From: Rhizomicrobium sp. | GTDB lineage: Bacteria > Pseudomonadota > Alphaproteobacteria > Micropepsales > Micropepsaceae | Length of the DNA stretch: 64,000 bases | NCBI GenBank assembly: GCA_037200985.1 | Contig: JBBCGJ010000001.1 | Coordinates: forward strand, 1 to 64,000 | Direction: 5' to 3' | Part shown: positions 37,351 through 46,725 of the stretch, piece by piece | Layout: each line of letters opens with the position of its first letter | How positions within the stretch are numbered: position 1 is the first letter of the stretch | Program-made: the position numbers and the translations under genes | Notes under the pieces: model-generated | Databases searched by the model: none | What the model was told of the DNA's origin: nothing | What the model saw: only the letters and a program-made list of their open reading frames with translations

Positions 37351-38934
37351 CTAAATCTGCACCTTCCGCCCTTCCCAGAACGGCCTCCGTACCTCGCCGC
37401 GCTTGATCTTGCCGGCCGCGCTGCGCGGAAGTTCGGCCACGAAGTCGATGCTCCGCGGCACCTTGAACCCCGCCAGATGCGGCCGCACGAAATCGATGAT
37501 CTCCGTCTTGAGTTCCTCGCTCGGCGCCACGCCCGGCTTCAGCAGCACGACGCTCTTGACCTCCTCGCCCCATTCGGCGTTCGGCACGCCGATGGTGCAG
37601 ACGTCCTCGACCGCGGGATGCTTGACGATCTCGTTGTCGATCTCCTGCGGATAGATGTTCACGCCGCCCGAGATGATGATCTCCGCCGAGCGCCCGGTCA
37701 GGAACAGATAGTCGTCCTCGTCGAAATAGCCGATATCGCCCAGGGTGAAGAAGTCGCCGCGATGCGACGCCGCCGTCTTCTTGTCGTCCTTGTAGTAGCT
37801 GAACGGGTTGAGCTTCGCCGCCTCGTGATAGATCAGCCCCGGCTGGCCCGGCGGCAGCTCGTTGCCTTCGTCGTCCAGGATCTTGACGCGCATCAGCGCC
37901 GGCCGCTTGCCGACGCTGCCGGGCTTCTTCAGCCATTCCTCGGCCTGGATGAAGAACCCCGCGCCGCCCTCCGACCCAGCATAATATTCGAACAGGATCG
38001 GCCCCAGCCAGTCCATCATCGCCCGCTTGACCTCGGGCGGGCAGGGCGCCGCGCCGTGCACGATCATCCTGAGCGACGACAGGTCGTAGCGCGCCTTCAT
38101 CTCCGCCGGCGCCGCCAGCATGCGCTGCATCATGATCGGCACGAGATGGGCGTGCGTGACCCGCCGGCTCTCGATGGTGCGGAACACCTCCTCGGTGTCC
38201 CAGCGCTCGCCCAGGAAGGCGATCGGCACGCCGCTCGCTTGCGGGATCGCGATGTCGAAGGCGAGCGGCGCCGCGTGATAGCCCGGCCCGGCGCACATCT
38301 GAACGTCCGTGTCCGGATCATAGCCGCCGTTCGAGCCCTCGAATTGCGGCGGCGTCGCCACCCCGTGCGGCCGGTGCACGCCCTTGGGCCGCCCCGTCGT
38401 GCCGGAGGTATAGAGCATCTGGCTGCCCATCGCCGGATCGTCCAGGTCGGTCCCGTCCACGCCGTCGAGCGCGCCGTCATAATCCTCGAACCCGTCCGCC
38501 AGTCCGCCGACCGAGAGCTTGAGCCCGATCCCCGGCGCCTTGTGCACCGCCTCGCGGATGGTCTCGAACTTGGTCTCCGCGATCAGCGCCTTGGCCTCGC
38601 AATCGTTCAGGATATAGGCGATCTCGTCGGACTTCAGATGCCAGTTCACCGGCGTCACGCGCAAACCGCTGCGCCGCGTCGCGTTCAGCGTCTCGATGAA
38701 CGCCGCGCGGTTGGTCGAGAACAGCGCCACCGCGTCGCCCGGCTTCAGGCCCTCCTCGCGCAGCACCCGCGCCAGCCGGTTCGACTGCGCATTGACCTTG
38801 GCATAGGTGTGCGCGCCGAAGCGGTCCCAGATCGCGATCCGGTCGGGCTTCACCTGCGCCCAGAACGCGCCGACCATGCCGGCGCCGGCATAGCCCATGA
38901 GCCGTTCGAGGAATGCCGGATCGCGCGTGTCCAT
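37351..38934 (-). CDS. Acyl-CoA synthetase (AMP-binding)
   Basis: The 527-residue protein has the adenylate-forming signature YTSGTTGRPKGVHRPHG (about residues 173-189), the aromatic/acidic motif YYAGSEGGAGFF, TLGDIGYFDEDDYLFLTGR and the C-terminal catalytic Lys in SAAGKIKRGEVR. It activates a carboxylic acid to its CoA thioester through an acyl-AMP; the fatty-acid type is the likeliest class. The start at 38934 is set by GGGAGG 6 bases upstream; the frame is open far upstream without similarity. A TetR regulator lies 143 bases upstream on the same strand and may control it. Confidence 0.88.
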   Translation of the reverse strand: MDTRDPAFLERLMGYAGAGMVGAFWAQVKPDRIAIWDRFGAHTYAKVNAQSNRLARVLREEGLKPGDAVALFSTNRAAFIETLNATRRSGLRVTPVNWHLKSDEIAYILNDCEAKALIAETKFETIREAVHKAPGIGLKLSVGGLADGFEDYDGALDGVDGTDLDDPAMGSQMLYTSGTTGRPKGVHRPHGVATPPQFEGSNGGYDPDTDVQMCAGPGYHAAPLAFDIAIPQASGVPIAFLGERWDTEEVFRTIESRRVTHAHLVPIMMQRMLAAPAEMKARYDLSSLRMIVHGAAPCPPEVKRAMMDWLGPILFEYYAGSEGGAGFFIQAEEWLKKPGSVGKRPALMRVKILDDEGNELPPGQPGLIYHEAAKLNPFSYYKDDKKTAASHRGDFFTLGDIGYFDEDDYLFLTGRSAEIIISGGVNIYPQEIDNEIVKHPAVEDVCTIGVPNAEWGEEVKSVVLLKPGVAPSEELKTEIIDFVRPHLAGFKVPRSIDFVAELPRSAAGKIKRGEVRRPFWEGRKVQI

Positions 38935-39077
38935 CGTGCCTCCCGCGCCGCCGCCCGTGCCGGCCGCTCGCGCCAATATCGCCGGCCAAAGGCTACTGAA
39001 ACGCGCCGCCCAAGGCCACCCGTGCCCCGCGCGTCCGGAGTGTCGCGGGACCGTCACGCAGGGCGGCGCAATCGCGT

Positions 39078-39704
39078 CTAGCGCTTCTTCTTTTCGGGCG
39101 CGAGCGCCTTCAGGAACAGCCGCGTCGCGCGCTGCGCGTGCGCGTCGATCATCGCGTCGGTGACCTTGTCCACCAGGCGATAGCCGACGCGCATCGCCCA
39201 TTCGCCCTGCGCCATGGCGACGAAGATCGAGGCGATCTCGTAAGGATCGTCGTCGAAGGCAAGGAACCCCTCGGCGCGGCACCATTCGAAATAGCGCACG
39301 AAATTCTTGCGTTCCTCGCGGATCGCGGCGCCCAGGCCTTCGGCCAGGATCGGGGTGCGGTCGCCCGCCGATGCCGCGGCCCGGTTCAGCGGCTCCATGG
39401 CGAGAAGCATCTTGACGATGTCGCGCGCGACGACCGGCAGGACATGGGAGGGGTGCGGATTCTCCGCGACCGCCGCGGTGGCATGGGTGCCGAGCGACTC
39501 CAGCCGCGCCTCGAACACCGCGCCGAACAGCCTCTCCTTGTTCTCGAACCAGGCGTAGAGCGTCTCTTTCGAGGCCCGGGCGCGCTTGGCGATCGCCGCC
39601 ATCGAGGCGCCGGCGAAGCCCTTGCTCGTGAATTCCTGGCGCGCGGCATCCAGGATTTCCTCCCGCCGCGCGTCCTTGGCCGATTTCACCGCCGCCTTCG
39701 CCAT
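39078..39704 (-). CDS. TetR-family repressor
   Basis: The 208-residue protein has an N-terminal TetR helix-turn-helix (REEILDAARQEFTSKGFAGA, then SMAAIAKRARASKETLYAWF, residues 14-53) and a helical ligand-binding C-terminal domain. Acyl-CoA ligase genes downstream and an acyltransferase divergently upstream suggest a lipid-type ligand. A 17-base perfect inverted repeat lies between it and the acyltransferase. Confidence 0.9.
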   Translation of the reverse strand: MAKAAVKSAKDARREEILDAARQEFTSKGFAGASMAAIAKRARASKETLYAWFENKERLFGAVFEARLESLGTHATAAVAENPHPSHVLPVVARDIVKMLLAMEPLNRAAASAGDRTPILAEGLGAAIREERKNFVRYFEWCRAEGFLAFDDDPYEIASIFVAMAQGEWAMRVGYRLVDKVTDAMIDAHAQRATRLFLKALAPEKKKR

Positions 39705-39747
39705 CGCGTCCGTTTTACCCCGAGTCGCTGCGTTCCAACGCTCTTGC

Positions 39748-39793
39748 GTACCGTACCGTTCGGTACTACAAGGCGAACCGAACGGTACGGTAC
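39748..39793. promoter_or_regulatory. Inverted-repeat operator between tetR and acyltransferase
   Basis: GTACCGTACCGTTCGGT (39748-39764) and ACCGAACGGTACGGTAC (39777-39793) are perfect inverted repeats with a 12-base spacer. The left arm also contains the shorter palindrome GTACCGTTCGGTAC (39753-39766). The repeat lies 44 bases before the tetR start and 18 bases before the acyltransferase start, so one regulator could control both directions. Confidence 0.7.
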
Positions 39794-39811
39794 TTCGACG
39801 GGAGAGGCAAG

Positions 39812-41014
39812 ATGGATAACGCGGTCAAGGCGGCTCCGGACGCGGCCTATAGCGTGCCGATGGGTTATCTGCGGGCCTTCGTCACCGTGCTCGTCGTGGT
39901 GCACCACTCGCTGCTCGCCTATGTCGGCATGGCGCCGCCGCACCGGTTCGCCGGCGGCGCGATGCTCTGGCGCGCCTTTCCGGTGGTCGACAAGGCCGTG
40001 TGGCCGCCGGCCGGCGTGATCGTCGGCATCGACGACGTCTTCTTCATGTCGCTGATGTTCCTGGTTTCGGGTCTCTTCGTCGCGGCGAGCGTCGCGCGCA
40101 AGGGCCGGGCGGCGTTCCTGCGCGACCGTCTCGTCCGGCTCGGTCTGCCCTTCCTGTTCTGCGCCTTCATCGTCGTTCCCGCCGCCTACTATTTCGCCTA
40201 TCTCCAGTCCGGCGGCGCGCCCGGCCTTGCGAACTACTGGGATGCGTGGCGGCGGATCGGCTACTGGCCGACCGGTCCCGCATGGTTCATCTCGCTGCTG
40301 CTCGCCTTCGATGTCGCCACGGCCGTCTTGTTCCTCGTCCTGCCGTCCTGGGCCGCGCGCCTCGGCCGGCTGAGCGCGACGGCAGGCGACCATCCCTGGC
40401 GGTTCTTCGCGGCAGTGCTGGCGGCTTCGGCGGTGGCCTATGTCCCGCTCGCGCTCGCCTTCGATCCGGTTGCCTGGACCTATTGGAGCATCTTCCAGTT
40501 CCAGACCGCGCGCCCGCTGCATTACTTCGTCTATTTCGCAGTCGGCGCCGGGCTCGGTGCGTTCGGCGTCGGGCGCAGCCTGCTCGCCCCCGACGGACGG
40601 CTCGCCAGGCGCTGGTGGCTGTGGCTGCTGGCCGCGCTCGGCGCGCTGGCTCTCGGCACCGCCATCCTGATCGCCATCCTCGCCGCGAAAGGCGGCGCGA
40701 GCCCGGTCCTGCTGGCGCTCGGCGATGCGAGCTTCGTGCTGAGCTGCGGCACGCTGTGCTTCGCGCTGCTCGCGATCTTCCTGCGCTTCGTCCGGCGCGC
40801 GAACCGCGTCATGGACAGCCTGTCGCGAAACGCCTACGGCATCTACATCGTGCACTACGCGTTCGTCGCCGCCGCGCAATACGCGCTTTTGACCCAGCCC
40901 CTTCCGGGCGCGGCGAAGGCCGTCCTCGCAATCGCGGCCGCGCTCGCCGCATCCTGGACGGTGGCGGCGGTCCTGCGCCGCATTCCGCTCGTCGCGCGCT
41001 TCGCGGGCGGGTAA
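39812..41014 (+). CDS. Acyltransferase-3 family membrane protein
   Basis: The 400-residue protein has about ten membrane helices and the family start YLRAFVTVLVVVHHSLLAYV with the conserved His pair, followed later by FMSLMFLVSGLFVAASVARKG with the FLSG-like motif and the RDRLVRLGLP turn. These integral membrane enzymes transfer acyl groups to sugars or lipids on the cell surface. It is divergent from the TetR gene and shares its operator. Donor and acceptor are unknown. Confidence 0.85.
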   Translation: MDNAVKAAPDAAYSVPMGYLRAFVTVLVVVHHSLLAYVGMAPPHRFAGGAMLWRAFPVVDKAVWPPAGVIVGIDDVFFMSLMFLVSGLFVAASVARKGRAAFLRDRLVRLGLPFLFCAFIVVPAAYYFAYLQSGGAPGLANYWDAWRRIGYWPTGPAWFISLLLAFDVATAVLFLVLPSWAARLGRLSATAGDHPWRFFAAVLAASAVAYVPLALAFDPVAWTYWSIFQFQTARPLHYFVYFAVGAGLGAFGVGRSLLAPDGRLARRWWLWLLAALGALALGTAILIAILAAKGGASPVLLALGDASFVLSCGTLCFALLAIFLRFVRRANRVMDSLSRNAYGIYIVHYAFVAAAQYALLTQPLPGAAKAVLAIAAALAASWTVAAVLRRIPLVARFAGG

Positions 41015-41061
41015 CGCACGCGAAAATCGTGTATGCTCGCGGGGTCAAGGGGGAGTGGGCC

Positions 41062-41382
41062 ATGAGAATTTTCGCGACTGCTCTCGTCGCGTTCATCATA
41101 TTGTCCGGCGCGGCGCGTGCCGCCGACGGCGATGACGCCGGCACACTGGCCCTCGTCGACGACGCATCCTTCGATGCCGCGTTCCAATGCCCCGAAACCC
41201 TTGCCGACGCCGACGCGCGCGAGGCCGAGCTGCACCGTTACGCCGCCTGGGCCAAGGCGATGCACCCCGACTGGAGCTTCCGCAAGCGCCTCGACGTCCG
41301 CTACGGCCTCTTGCGCCGTCACGCCTGCGCCCAGACCATGGCCAATATCGCCGCCGCCGCGCGGCCGGCCTTCGCGCCTTAA
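41062..41382 (+). CDS. Small exported protein, unknown
   Basis: The 106-residue frame opens with a clear signal peptide ([20 protein letters not shown], cleavage about residue 20) after AAGGGGGAGTGGGCC. The mature part is helical and Trp/His/Ala-rich with two cysteines ([10 protein letters not shown] and [10 protein letters not shown]) that could pair. No family recognised. It lies 48 bases downstream of the acyltransferase. Confidence 0.65.
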   Translation: MRIFATALVAFIILSGAARAADGDDAGTLALVDDASFDAAFQCPETLADADAREAELHRYAAWAKAMHPDWSFRKRLDVRYGLLRRHACAQTMANIAAAARPAFAP

Positions 41383-41474
41383 GCCCCGCGACCCGTTCAC
41401 CACCGTCGCGCCTGCCGCTGGCAAAGCGGGGCCTCATCTCTTATATCCCCGGGACCTCTTTTGGAGTTTTCCGC

Positions 41475-42851
41475 GTGGCCCAGCCCTGGTCCCCGCAAAG
41501 CTGGCGTTCCAGGCCGATCCGTCAGGTTCCGGATTATCCGGACAAGGCGGCTCTGGCGGCGGTGGAAGCGCGGCTGAAGACCCACCCGCCGCTGGTGTTC
41601 GCCGGCGAGGCGCGCAACTTAATGTCCAGCCTGGCCGAGGTCTCGCAGGGGCGGGCTTTCCTGCTGCAGGGCGGCGATTGCGCGGAGAGCTTCGCCGAAT
41701 TCACCGCCAACAACATCCGCGACACGTTCTGCGTCTTCCTCAGCATGGCGACGGTTCTGACCTTCGGCGCCGACCTGCCGGTGGTGAAGATCGGCCGCAT
41801 CGCCGGCCAGTTCGCCAAGCCGCGCTCCGACGATTTCGAGACCCAGAACGGCGTGACGCTGCCCTCCTATCGCGGCGACAATATCAACGGCGGCGAATTC
41901 ACGCCCGAGGCCCGCACGCCCGACCCCGAGCGCATGGTGCGCGCCTATTACCAGGCGGCGGCGACCGCGAATCTGGTGCGCGCCTTCGCGACCGGCGGCT
42001 ATGCCGATCTTTCCCGCGCGCGGCACTGGAATCTGGATCATCACCACGCCGATCTCAGCCGTCGCTACAACGAAGTGGTCGACCGGATCGACCAGGGCGT
42101 CGGCTTCATGAAGACCTTCTCCCTGGCCGATGCGGTGAAGCAGCAGACCAGCCGGGTCGATTTCTATTTCAGCCACGAAGCGCTGCTCCTGCCTTACGAG
42201 GAAGCGCTGACCCGGCAGGATTCGATCACCGGGGAGCATTACGCCACCTCCGGCCACATGATCTGGATCGGCGACCGCACGCGCCAGCCCGACGGCGCCC
42301 ATGTCGAGTTCTGCCGCGGCGTGAAGAACCCGCTCGGCCTCAAATGCGGGCCTTCTCTCGCGGAAGAAGACCTCATCAAGCTCTGCGCCACGCTGAACCC
42401 GGACAACAAACCCGGCCGCCTCACGCTGATCGCGCGCTACGGCTCCGACAAGATCGCCGCGCATCTGCCCAAGCTGATCCGCGCCGTGCGCCGGGAGGGC
42501 CTCAACGTCGTGTGGTCCTGCGATCCGATGCACGGCAACACGATCAAGCTGCAGTCCGGCTACAAGACCCGTCCCGTCGACCGCGTGTTGGAGGAGGTGA
42601 AATCCTTCTTCGCCATCCACCGCGCCGAAGGCAGCCATGCCGGCGGCATCCATCTGGAGATGACCGGCCAGGACGTCACCGAATGCCTCGGCGGGGCGCA
42701 GGCGATCAAGGAGATCGACCTGTTCGACCGCTACCAGACCGCCTGCGATCCGCGCCTCAATGCGAGCCAGGCGTTGGAGCTCGCCTTCCTGCTCGCCGAC
42801 ACGATCCGCGCCGAACGCGTCAAAAGCGACCGCCTGGCGGCCTCGGCGTGA
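41475..42851 (+). CDS. aroG: Class II DAHP synthase
   Basis: The 458-residue protein matches class II (AroA-II) 3-deoxy-7-phosphoheptulonate synthases: [19 protein letters not shown] at the N-terminus, [11 protein letters not shown] with the metal-binding Cys, [31 protein letters not shown] and DPMHGNT. It joins erythrose-4-phosphate and phosphoenolpyruvate in the first step of aromatic amino acid synthesis. The start is GTG 41475, where the family N-terminus begins; there is no suitable ATG. Confidence 0.95.
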   Translation: MAQPWSPQSWRSRPIRQVPDYPDKAALAAVEARLKTHPPLVFAGEARNLMSSLAEVSQGRAFLLQGGDCAESFAEFTANNIRDTFCVFLSMATVLTFGADLPVVKIGRIAGQFAKPRSDDFETQNGVTLPSYRGDNINGGEFTPEARTPDPERMVRAYYQAAATANLVRAFATGGYADLSRARHWNLDHHHADLSRRYNEVVDRIDQGVGFMKTFSLADAVKQQTSRVDFYFSHEALLLPYEEALTRQDSITGEHYATSGHMIWIGDRTRQPDGAHVEFCRGVKNPLGLKCGPSLAEEDLIKLCATLNPDNKPGRLTLIARYGSDKIAAHLPKLIRAVRREGLNVVWSCDPMHGNTIKLQSGYKTRPVDRVLEEVKSFFAIHRAEGSHAGGIHLEMTGQDVTECLGGAQAIKEIDLFDRYQTACDPRLNASQALELAFLLADTIRAERVKSDRLAASA

Positions 42852-42875
42852 ACGGGCGATAGGGGCACCAACCGC

Positions 42876-43634
42876 ATGGGCGTGGCGCGGCTTCTCGCGA
42901 AAGGGTGGGTCGTGTTCTGCCTCTATGCGGGTGGCCATGCCTTCGTCCAGGCGCTGGTCCACGGCATCGCTCTTCCCGAGGCGCTGCAATCCGTCGCGAT
43001 CTGCGTTCTTTTGTTCGGCGCCATGGGGCTTCTGTTCGTCGCGGGCTTCGGCGCGTCCGCGCGCCCGAACGCGCCGCTGCTGGCGCGGCTGAGGCCGCGC
43101 GACCTCATTCCCACCTTCGACGACACCGTCTTCGTGGCCTTCGTGGCGGTCAGCTTCGCCGTCCAGGTCTATTTCGTCTCCGAGATCGGCAACACGCCGG
43201 TGGGCCAGGCCGTGCAGAAAGCGATGTTTTCCGTGGTGCCCGGCTTGCCCAAGCTCGCCGACCGGCTGGACGATTGCGTGCTCAATCCGCAGCGCGTCTA
43301 TTCCATCTCCCTTGCCGCCTCCATCGCCTGGCTGCTGGCGATCGTCTATGTCGCCTCGGCGGCGTCGCGCATCGGCCTGACGGCGGGCCTGCTGCGCCTG
43401 CAGCAGGCGCTGCGCCCGACCTCGTTCGGGCCGACGCTGCTGGCCGCGCTCTACGGCACCGTCGCCATCGTCGGCTTTCAGCTTCTCTACATCGGCTCGC
43501 TCTATGGATGGCTCGGCTGCGGCGGTTTCGGCGGCATCGGCGGCGTCCTCCTGACGGGCCTGGCGCCTCTGATGCTCGCCTACCTGATCGTTGCCGCCCT
43601 CGTGACGCTGAAAGCCAGCGGTCCCGAATCCTGA
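42876..43634 (+). CDS. Integral membrane protein, unknown
   Basis: The 252-residue protein has about six hydrophobic segments, ending in a glycine-rich pair (WLGCGGFGGIGGVLLTGLAP). It starts 24 bases after the DAHP synthase stop and may be co-transcribed. Two cysteines (LDDCVLN, WLGCGG) and no catalytic motif are visible. I do not recognise the family. Confidence 0.7.
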   Translation: MGVARLLAKGWVVFCLYAGGHAFVQALVHGIALPEALQSVAICVLLFGAMGLLFVAGFGASARPNAPLLARLRPRDLIPTFDDTVFVAFVAVSFAVQVYFVSEIGNTPVGQAVQKAMFSVVPGLPKLADRLDDCVLNPQRVYSISLAASIAWLLAIVYVASAASRIGLTAGLLRLQQALRPTSFGPTLLAALYGTVAIVGFQLLYIGSLYGWLGCGGFGGIGGVLLTGLAPLMLAYLIVAALVTLKASGPES

Positions 43635-44045
43635 TCAGGCCGCGTCGAACGGATTGAGGATCGCGACACCGGTCTTGTCGAAGTGACGGACATTGCGCGT
43701 CACGACCGTCAAATTGTGCTCCAGCGCAATCGCGGCAATGGCGATATCGTCGTCGTCTCTTTGAAGCTGGATTTGCATGCGTCCCCATCTGCGGGCGACT
43801 TGGCTCGTGATCGCAAGGACGCGTTCGCCGTATTGCGTCAGATTTTTCAACAGCCATTCTTCCAGGATATTCGCGTGGTCGGGATTGGCGCCGCGCTGTT
43901 TTTGAATTCCGCGCTCGATCTCCATGACGGTGATCGCACTGATGAACAGCTCCGCCGGATTCCGGCGGCTCATCCAATCCAGGACATTGCCGTTGGGTCG
44001 CGGCTTGCGCAGCTCCGACAGGACGTCCGTGTCGATCAGATACAT
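43635..44045 (-). CDS. PIN-domain toxin, VapC-like
   Basis: The 136-residue protein begins MYLIDTDVLSELRKPRPNGN with the first PIN Asp, has Glu in TVMEIERGIQ and late acidic residues in RDDDDIAIAAIALEHNLTVV and TRNVRHFDKTGV. This fits the VapC/FitB RNase toxins. Its ATG follows the antitoxin stop directly (TGAATG), so translation is coupled. Confidence 0.88.
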   Translation of the reverse strand: MYLIDTDVLSELRKPRPNGNVLDWMSRRNPAELFISAITVMEIERGIQKQRGANPDHANILEEWLLKNLTQYGERVLAITSQVARRWGRMQIQLQRDDDDIAIAAIALEHNLTVVTRNVRHFDKTGVAILNPFDAA

Positions 44046-44333
44046 TCAAAAATCGATGTCGCGCCGTTTCGGCCGCACGCGCTCGAACAAGTCGTCCGGG
44101 CCGACTTTTGGAATCGCCAGCAGATGATCGATGAATGTGTGCTCCTTGCCATCCGGCATGAGCTTTGTCTGCGGTCCTGGCTGGGTTTTCCCCCCAAGCC
44201 GCTCGAACTCCGCAGCGTCCACAACCACCACCGCCGGCTTGCCGTCCTTGGTGACGAGTTGGGGCGCCTGATGGGCGGCCGTCACCACCTCGCCGAAGCG
44301 ATCCTTCGCATCCTCGAGCGACCATTCCGTCAT
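44046..44333 (-). CDS. Phd/YefM-type antitoxin
   Basis: The 95-residue protein starts MTEWSLEDAKDRFGEVVTAA and continues APQLVTKDGKPAVVVVDAAE, the Phd/YefM DNA-binding N-terminus with an acidic toxin-binding tail. It is the second Phd/PIN pair in 13 kb and differs in sequence from the pair at 31.4-32.1 kb. Confidence 0.88.
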   Translation of the reverse strand: MTEWSLEDAKDRFGEVVTAAHQAPQLVTKDGKPAVVVVDAAEFERLGGKTQPGPQTKLMPDGKEHTFIDHLLAIPKVGPDDLFERVRPKRRDIDF

Positions 44334-44381
44334 GGCGCGAGCCTAGCCGAAAACGCCCGCAAAGTCACCGCGCCGGCGCCC

Positions 44382-45401
44382 TCACACCGCCCGGTCCGGC
44401 CCCACCCGCACCACCATCTTGCCGATATTGTCGCCCTTGAAGAGCCCGATGAACGCGCCCGGCGCGTTCGCGACGCCGTCGACCACCGTCTCGCGCCACG
44501 TCATCTTGCCGTCCTTCACCCACGCCGACATGTCGCGCTGGAAGTCGCCGAACATGTCGAAATGGCTCGGCACCACGAAGCCCTTGATCGTCAGCCCCAG
44601 CCCGATCGCCAGCGCCAGATTGCACGGCCCCGGCGGCAGCTCCGTCGCGTTGTACATGTCGATCATCCCGCACAGCGCGATGCGCCCGCCCGGCCGCATG
44701 TTGTAGATCGCCGCTTCCAGATGCGCCCCGCCGACATTCTCGAAATCGACGTCGATCCCTTCGGGAAACGCCGCCGCCAGCGACGCATTGAGGTCGCCGC
44801 AGGTCTTGTAGACGATCGTCTTGTCGACCCCGAGCGAGGCCAGGTAATCCGCCTTCTCCTGCGAGCCGACCGAGCCCACCACATAGCAGCCCTTCGCCTT
44901 GGCGATCTGGCACACTACCTGGCCGACCGCGCCGGCCGCTGCCGACACGAACACCCGCTCGCCGTCCTTCAGCGCGCCGACGCGGAGCAGCCCCGCATAG
45001 GCCGTCAGCCCCGGCATGCCCAGCGCGCCGAGATGGGCCGAAAGCTCCGCCGCCGGCGTAAAGGTCTGCACCTCGCCGCCATTCGCGACGAACCATTCGC
45101 GCCAGCCATAATTGCTCTGCACGAAGTCGCCGACCTTCACCGTATCGCTGTTGGACGCCACCACCTGGCCGATCGCGCCGCCGGTCAGCGCCTCGCCCAT
45201 CGCGAACGGGGGCACATAGCTCTCGCGGTCCATCATCCGCCCGCGCATATAGGGATCGACCGAGATATAGCTGTTGCGGACCAGCACCTGGCCCGGCCCC
45301 GGCGTCGGAACGGCGGTCTCGACCAGTTCGAAGTTGTCGGTGGTAGGCAGCCCATGCGGCCGCGACTTCAAGCGGATTTCGTGGTTCTTCTGATTGTCCA
45401 T
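44382..45401 (-). CDS. Zinc-independent MDR oxidoreductase (CurA/LTB4DH type)
   Basis: The 339-residue protein has PYMRGRMMD (residues 49-57), typical of the leukotriene B4 12-hydroxydehydrogenase/CurA group, an NADP-binding VSAAAGAVGQVVCQIAK and FENVGGAHLEAAI. Structural zinc cysteines are absent. It reduces alpha,beta-unsaturated ketones with NADPH. The start at 45401 follows AAGGAGCGTCCC; upstream in-frame codons do not match. It is divergent from the Gfo/Idh/MocA gene. Confidence 0.9.
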   Translation of the reverse strand: MDNQKNHEIRLKSRPHGLPTTDNFELVETAVPTPGPGQVLVRNSYISVDPYMRGRMMDRESYVPPFAMGEALTGGAIGQVVASNSDTVKVGDFVQSNYGWREWFVANGGEVQTFTPAAELSAHLGALGMPGLTAYAGLLRVGALKDGERVFVSAAAGAVGQVVCQIAKAKGCYVVGSVGSQEKADYLASLGVDKTIVYKTCGDLNASLAAAFPEGIDVDFENVGGAHLEAAIYNMRPGGRIALCGMIDMYNATELPPGPCNLALAIGLGLTIKGFVVPSHFDMFGDFQRDMSAWVKDGKMTWRETVVDGVANAPGAFIGLFKGDNIGKMVVRVGPDRAV

Positions 45402-45549
45402 GGGACGCTCCTTAACCCTTGAATTGGCGGAAATATCGGGAGCCGGCACCCTATCAGCGCCCCTTGGTGTAACAAGACGAAACATTTTATGAGTCGCGCC
45501 GGATCGGCCGGACTGACCTTATGCCCCTGTAATCCCGGCGAGATTCCAT

Positions 45550-46515
45550 TTGGCTCCGTTCCGCTTGCGTCCCAAGGGACCGCTCAAGGCTGCCGTGATC
45601 GGCGCCGGCGCATTTGGCCGGCACCACGCATCGAAATATCGCCATATCGACGGCGTCGAGCTCATCGCCATCGCCGATCCGCATCCCGAGGTTCGCAAGA
45701 CCGCGCTCGCCAATCACGGCGTGCCCGCCGTCGCCGACTGGCGCGAGCTGCTCGGCAAGGTCGACCTCGTCAGCGTCTGCACGCCGGCCCAGACCCATGC
45801 CGAGATCGTGCGCGCCTTCCTGAATGCCGGCGCCCATGTCCTGGTCGAGAAGCCCATCGCCACCTCCGTCGAGGAGGCCGACGCCTTGATCGCGCTCGCC
45901 GCCCGCACCGGCCTCGTGCTGACCGTCGGCCACCAGGAGCGATTCGTCTTCGCCGGCACCGGCCTGCTCGACCACCGGCAAGTGCCGCTGGAGATTTCCT
46001 GCTGGCGCATGGGCCCGTGGACGGGGCGCAGCGCCGACGTCTCGGTGGTGCTCGACCTGATGATCCACGACCTCGATCTCGTGCATCAATTGGTGCCGGC
46101 CGAGGTGTTCGACGTCGAGGCCCGGAGCCGCGCGCTGCACAGCCGCCTCGCGGACGAGGTCAGCGCCGACGTGACCTTCGCCAACGGCACGATCGCCCAT
46201 CTGGAGACCAGCCGCATCTCGGACGCGCGCCGCCGCGGCATGCGCGCCGAATATGCCGACGGCGTGATCGAGATCGATTTCGTCACCCGCAAGATCCGCA
46301 ACACCACGCCGCGCCCCTTGAAGGCGCTGGAGCAGGGCGATCCTCTGGGCGAGTCCGTCGCCGCCTTCGTCGCCGCGGTGCGCGACGGCGCCGCGACCCT
46401 GGTGCGTCCGGAAGAAGCCCGCCAGGCGCTGGCCACCGCGCTCGCCATCGAAGACGCCGCCGACCGTCCGGAGCAGCCCGCCGAACCCTATGTGGCGGTC
46501 GCCGCGGCCAGATAA
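45550..46515 (+). CDS. Gfo/Idh/MocA-family oxidoreductase
   Basis: The 321-residue protein has the NAD(P) Rossmann motif VIGAGAFGRHHASKY (about residues 16-30), the conserved EKP (VLVEKPIATSVEEAD) and a C-terminal alpha/beta domain with HDLDLVHQL. It oxidises or reduces a sugar or cyclitol; the exact substrate cannot be read. The only sensible start is TTG 45550 (no ATG before the Rossmann motif). It is divergent from the MDR gene. Confidence 0.88.
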   Translation: MAPFRLRPKGPLKAAVIGAGAFGRHHASKYRHIDGVELIAIADPHPEVRKTALANHGVPAVADWRELLGKVDLVSVCTPAQTHAEIVRAFLNAGAHVLVEKPIATSVEEADALIALAARTGLVLTVGHQERFVFAGTGLLDHRQVPLEISCWRMGPWTGRSADVSVVLDLMIHDLDLVHQLVPAEVFDVEARSRALHSRLADEVSADVTFANGTIAHLETSRISDARRRGMRAEYADGVIEIDFVTRKIRNTTPRPLKALEQGDPLGESVAAFVAAVRDGAATLVRPEEARQALATALAIEDAADRPEQPAEPYVAVAAAR

Positions 46516-46725
46516 CAAAAATCGTCATGGCCGGGCTTGATCCGGCCACCCATCCGGCGCGCGTCGGCGCACCAAGATTCACGCGGAGCTGCGGAGAGCG
46601 CGGAGGTTCAGCCAGAACTCCGCGTTCTCCGCGGTTCCGCGTGAGTCAGCCCATGCCCGCACAAAGACTTGTAACAGTCAGCCATGACTGTTTTCTCGCG
46701 TCGCCGCTCGCGCTAAACCTCATCC

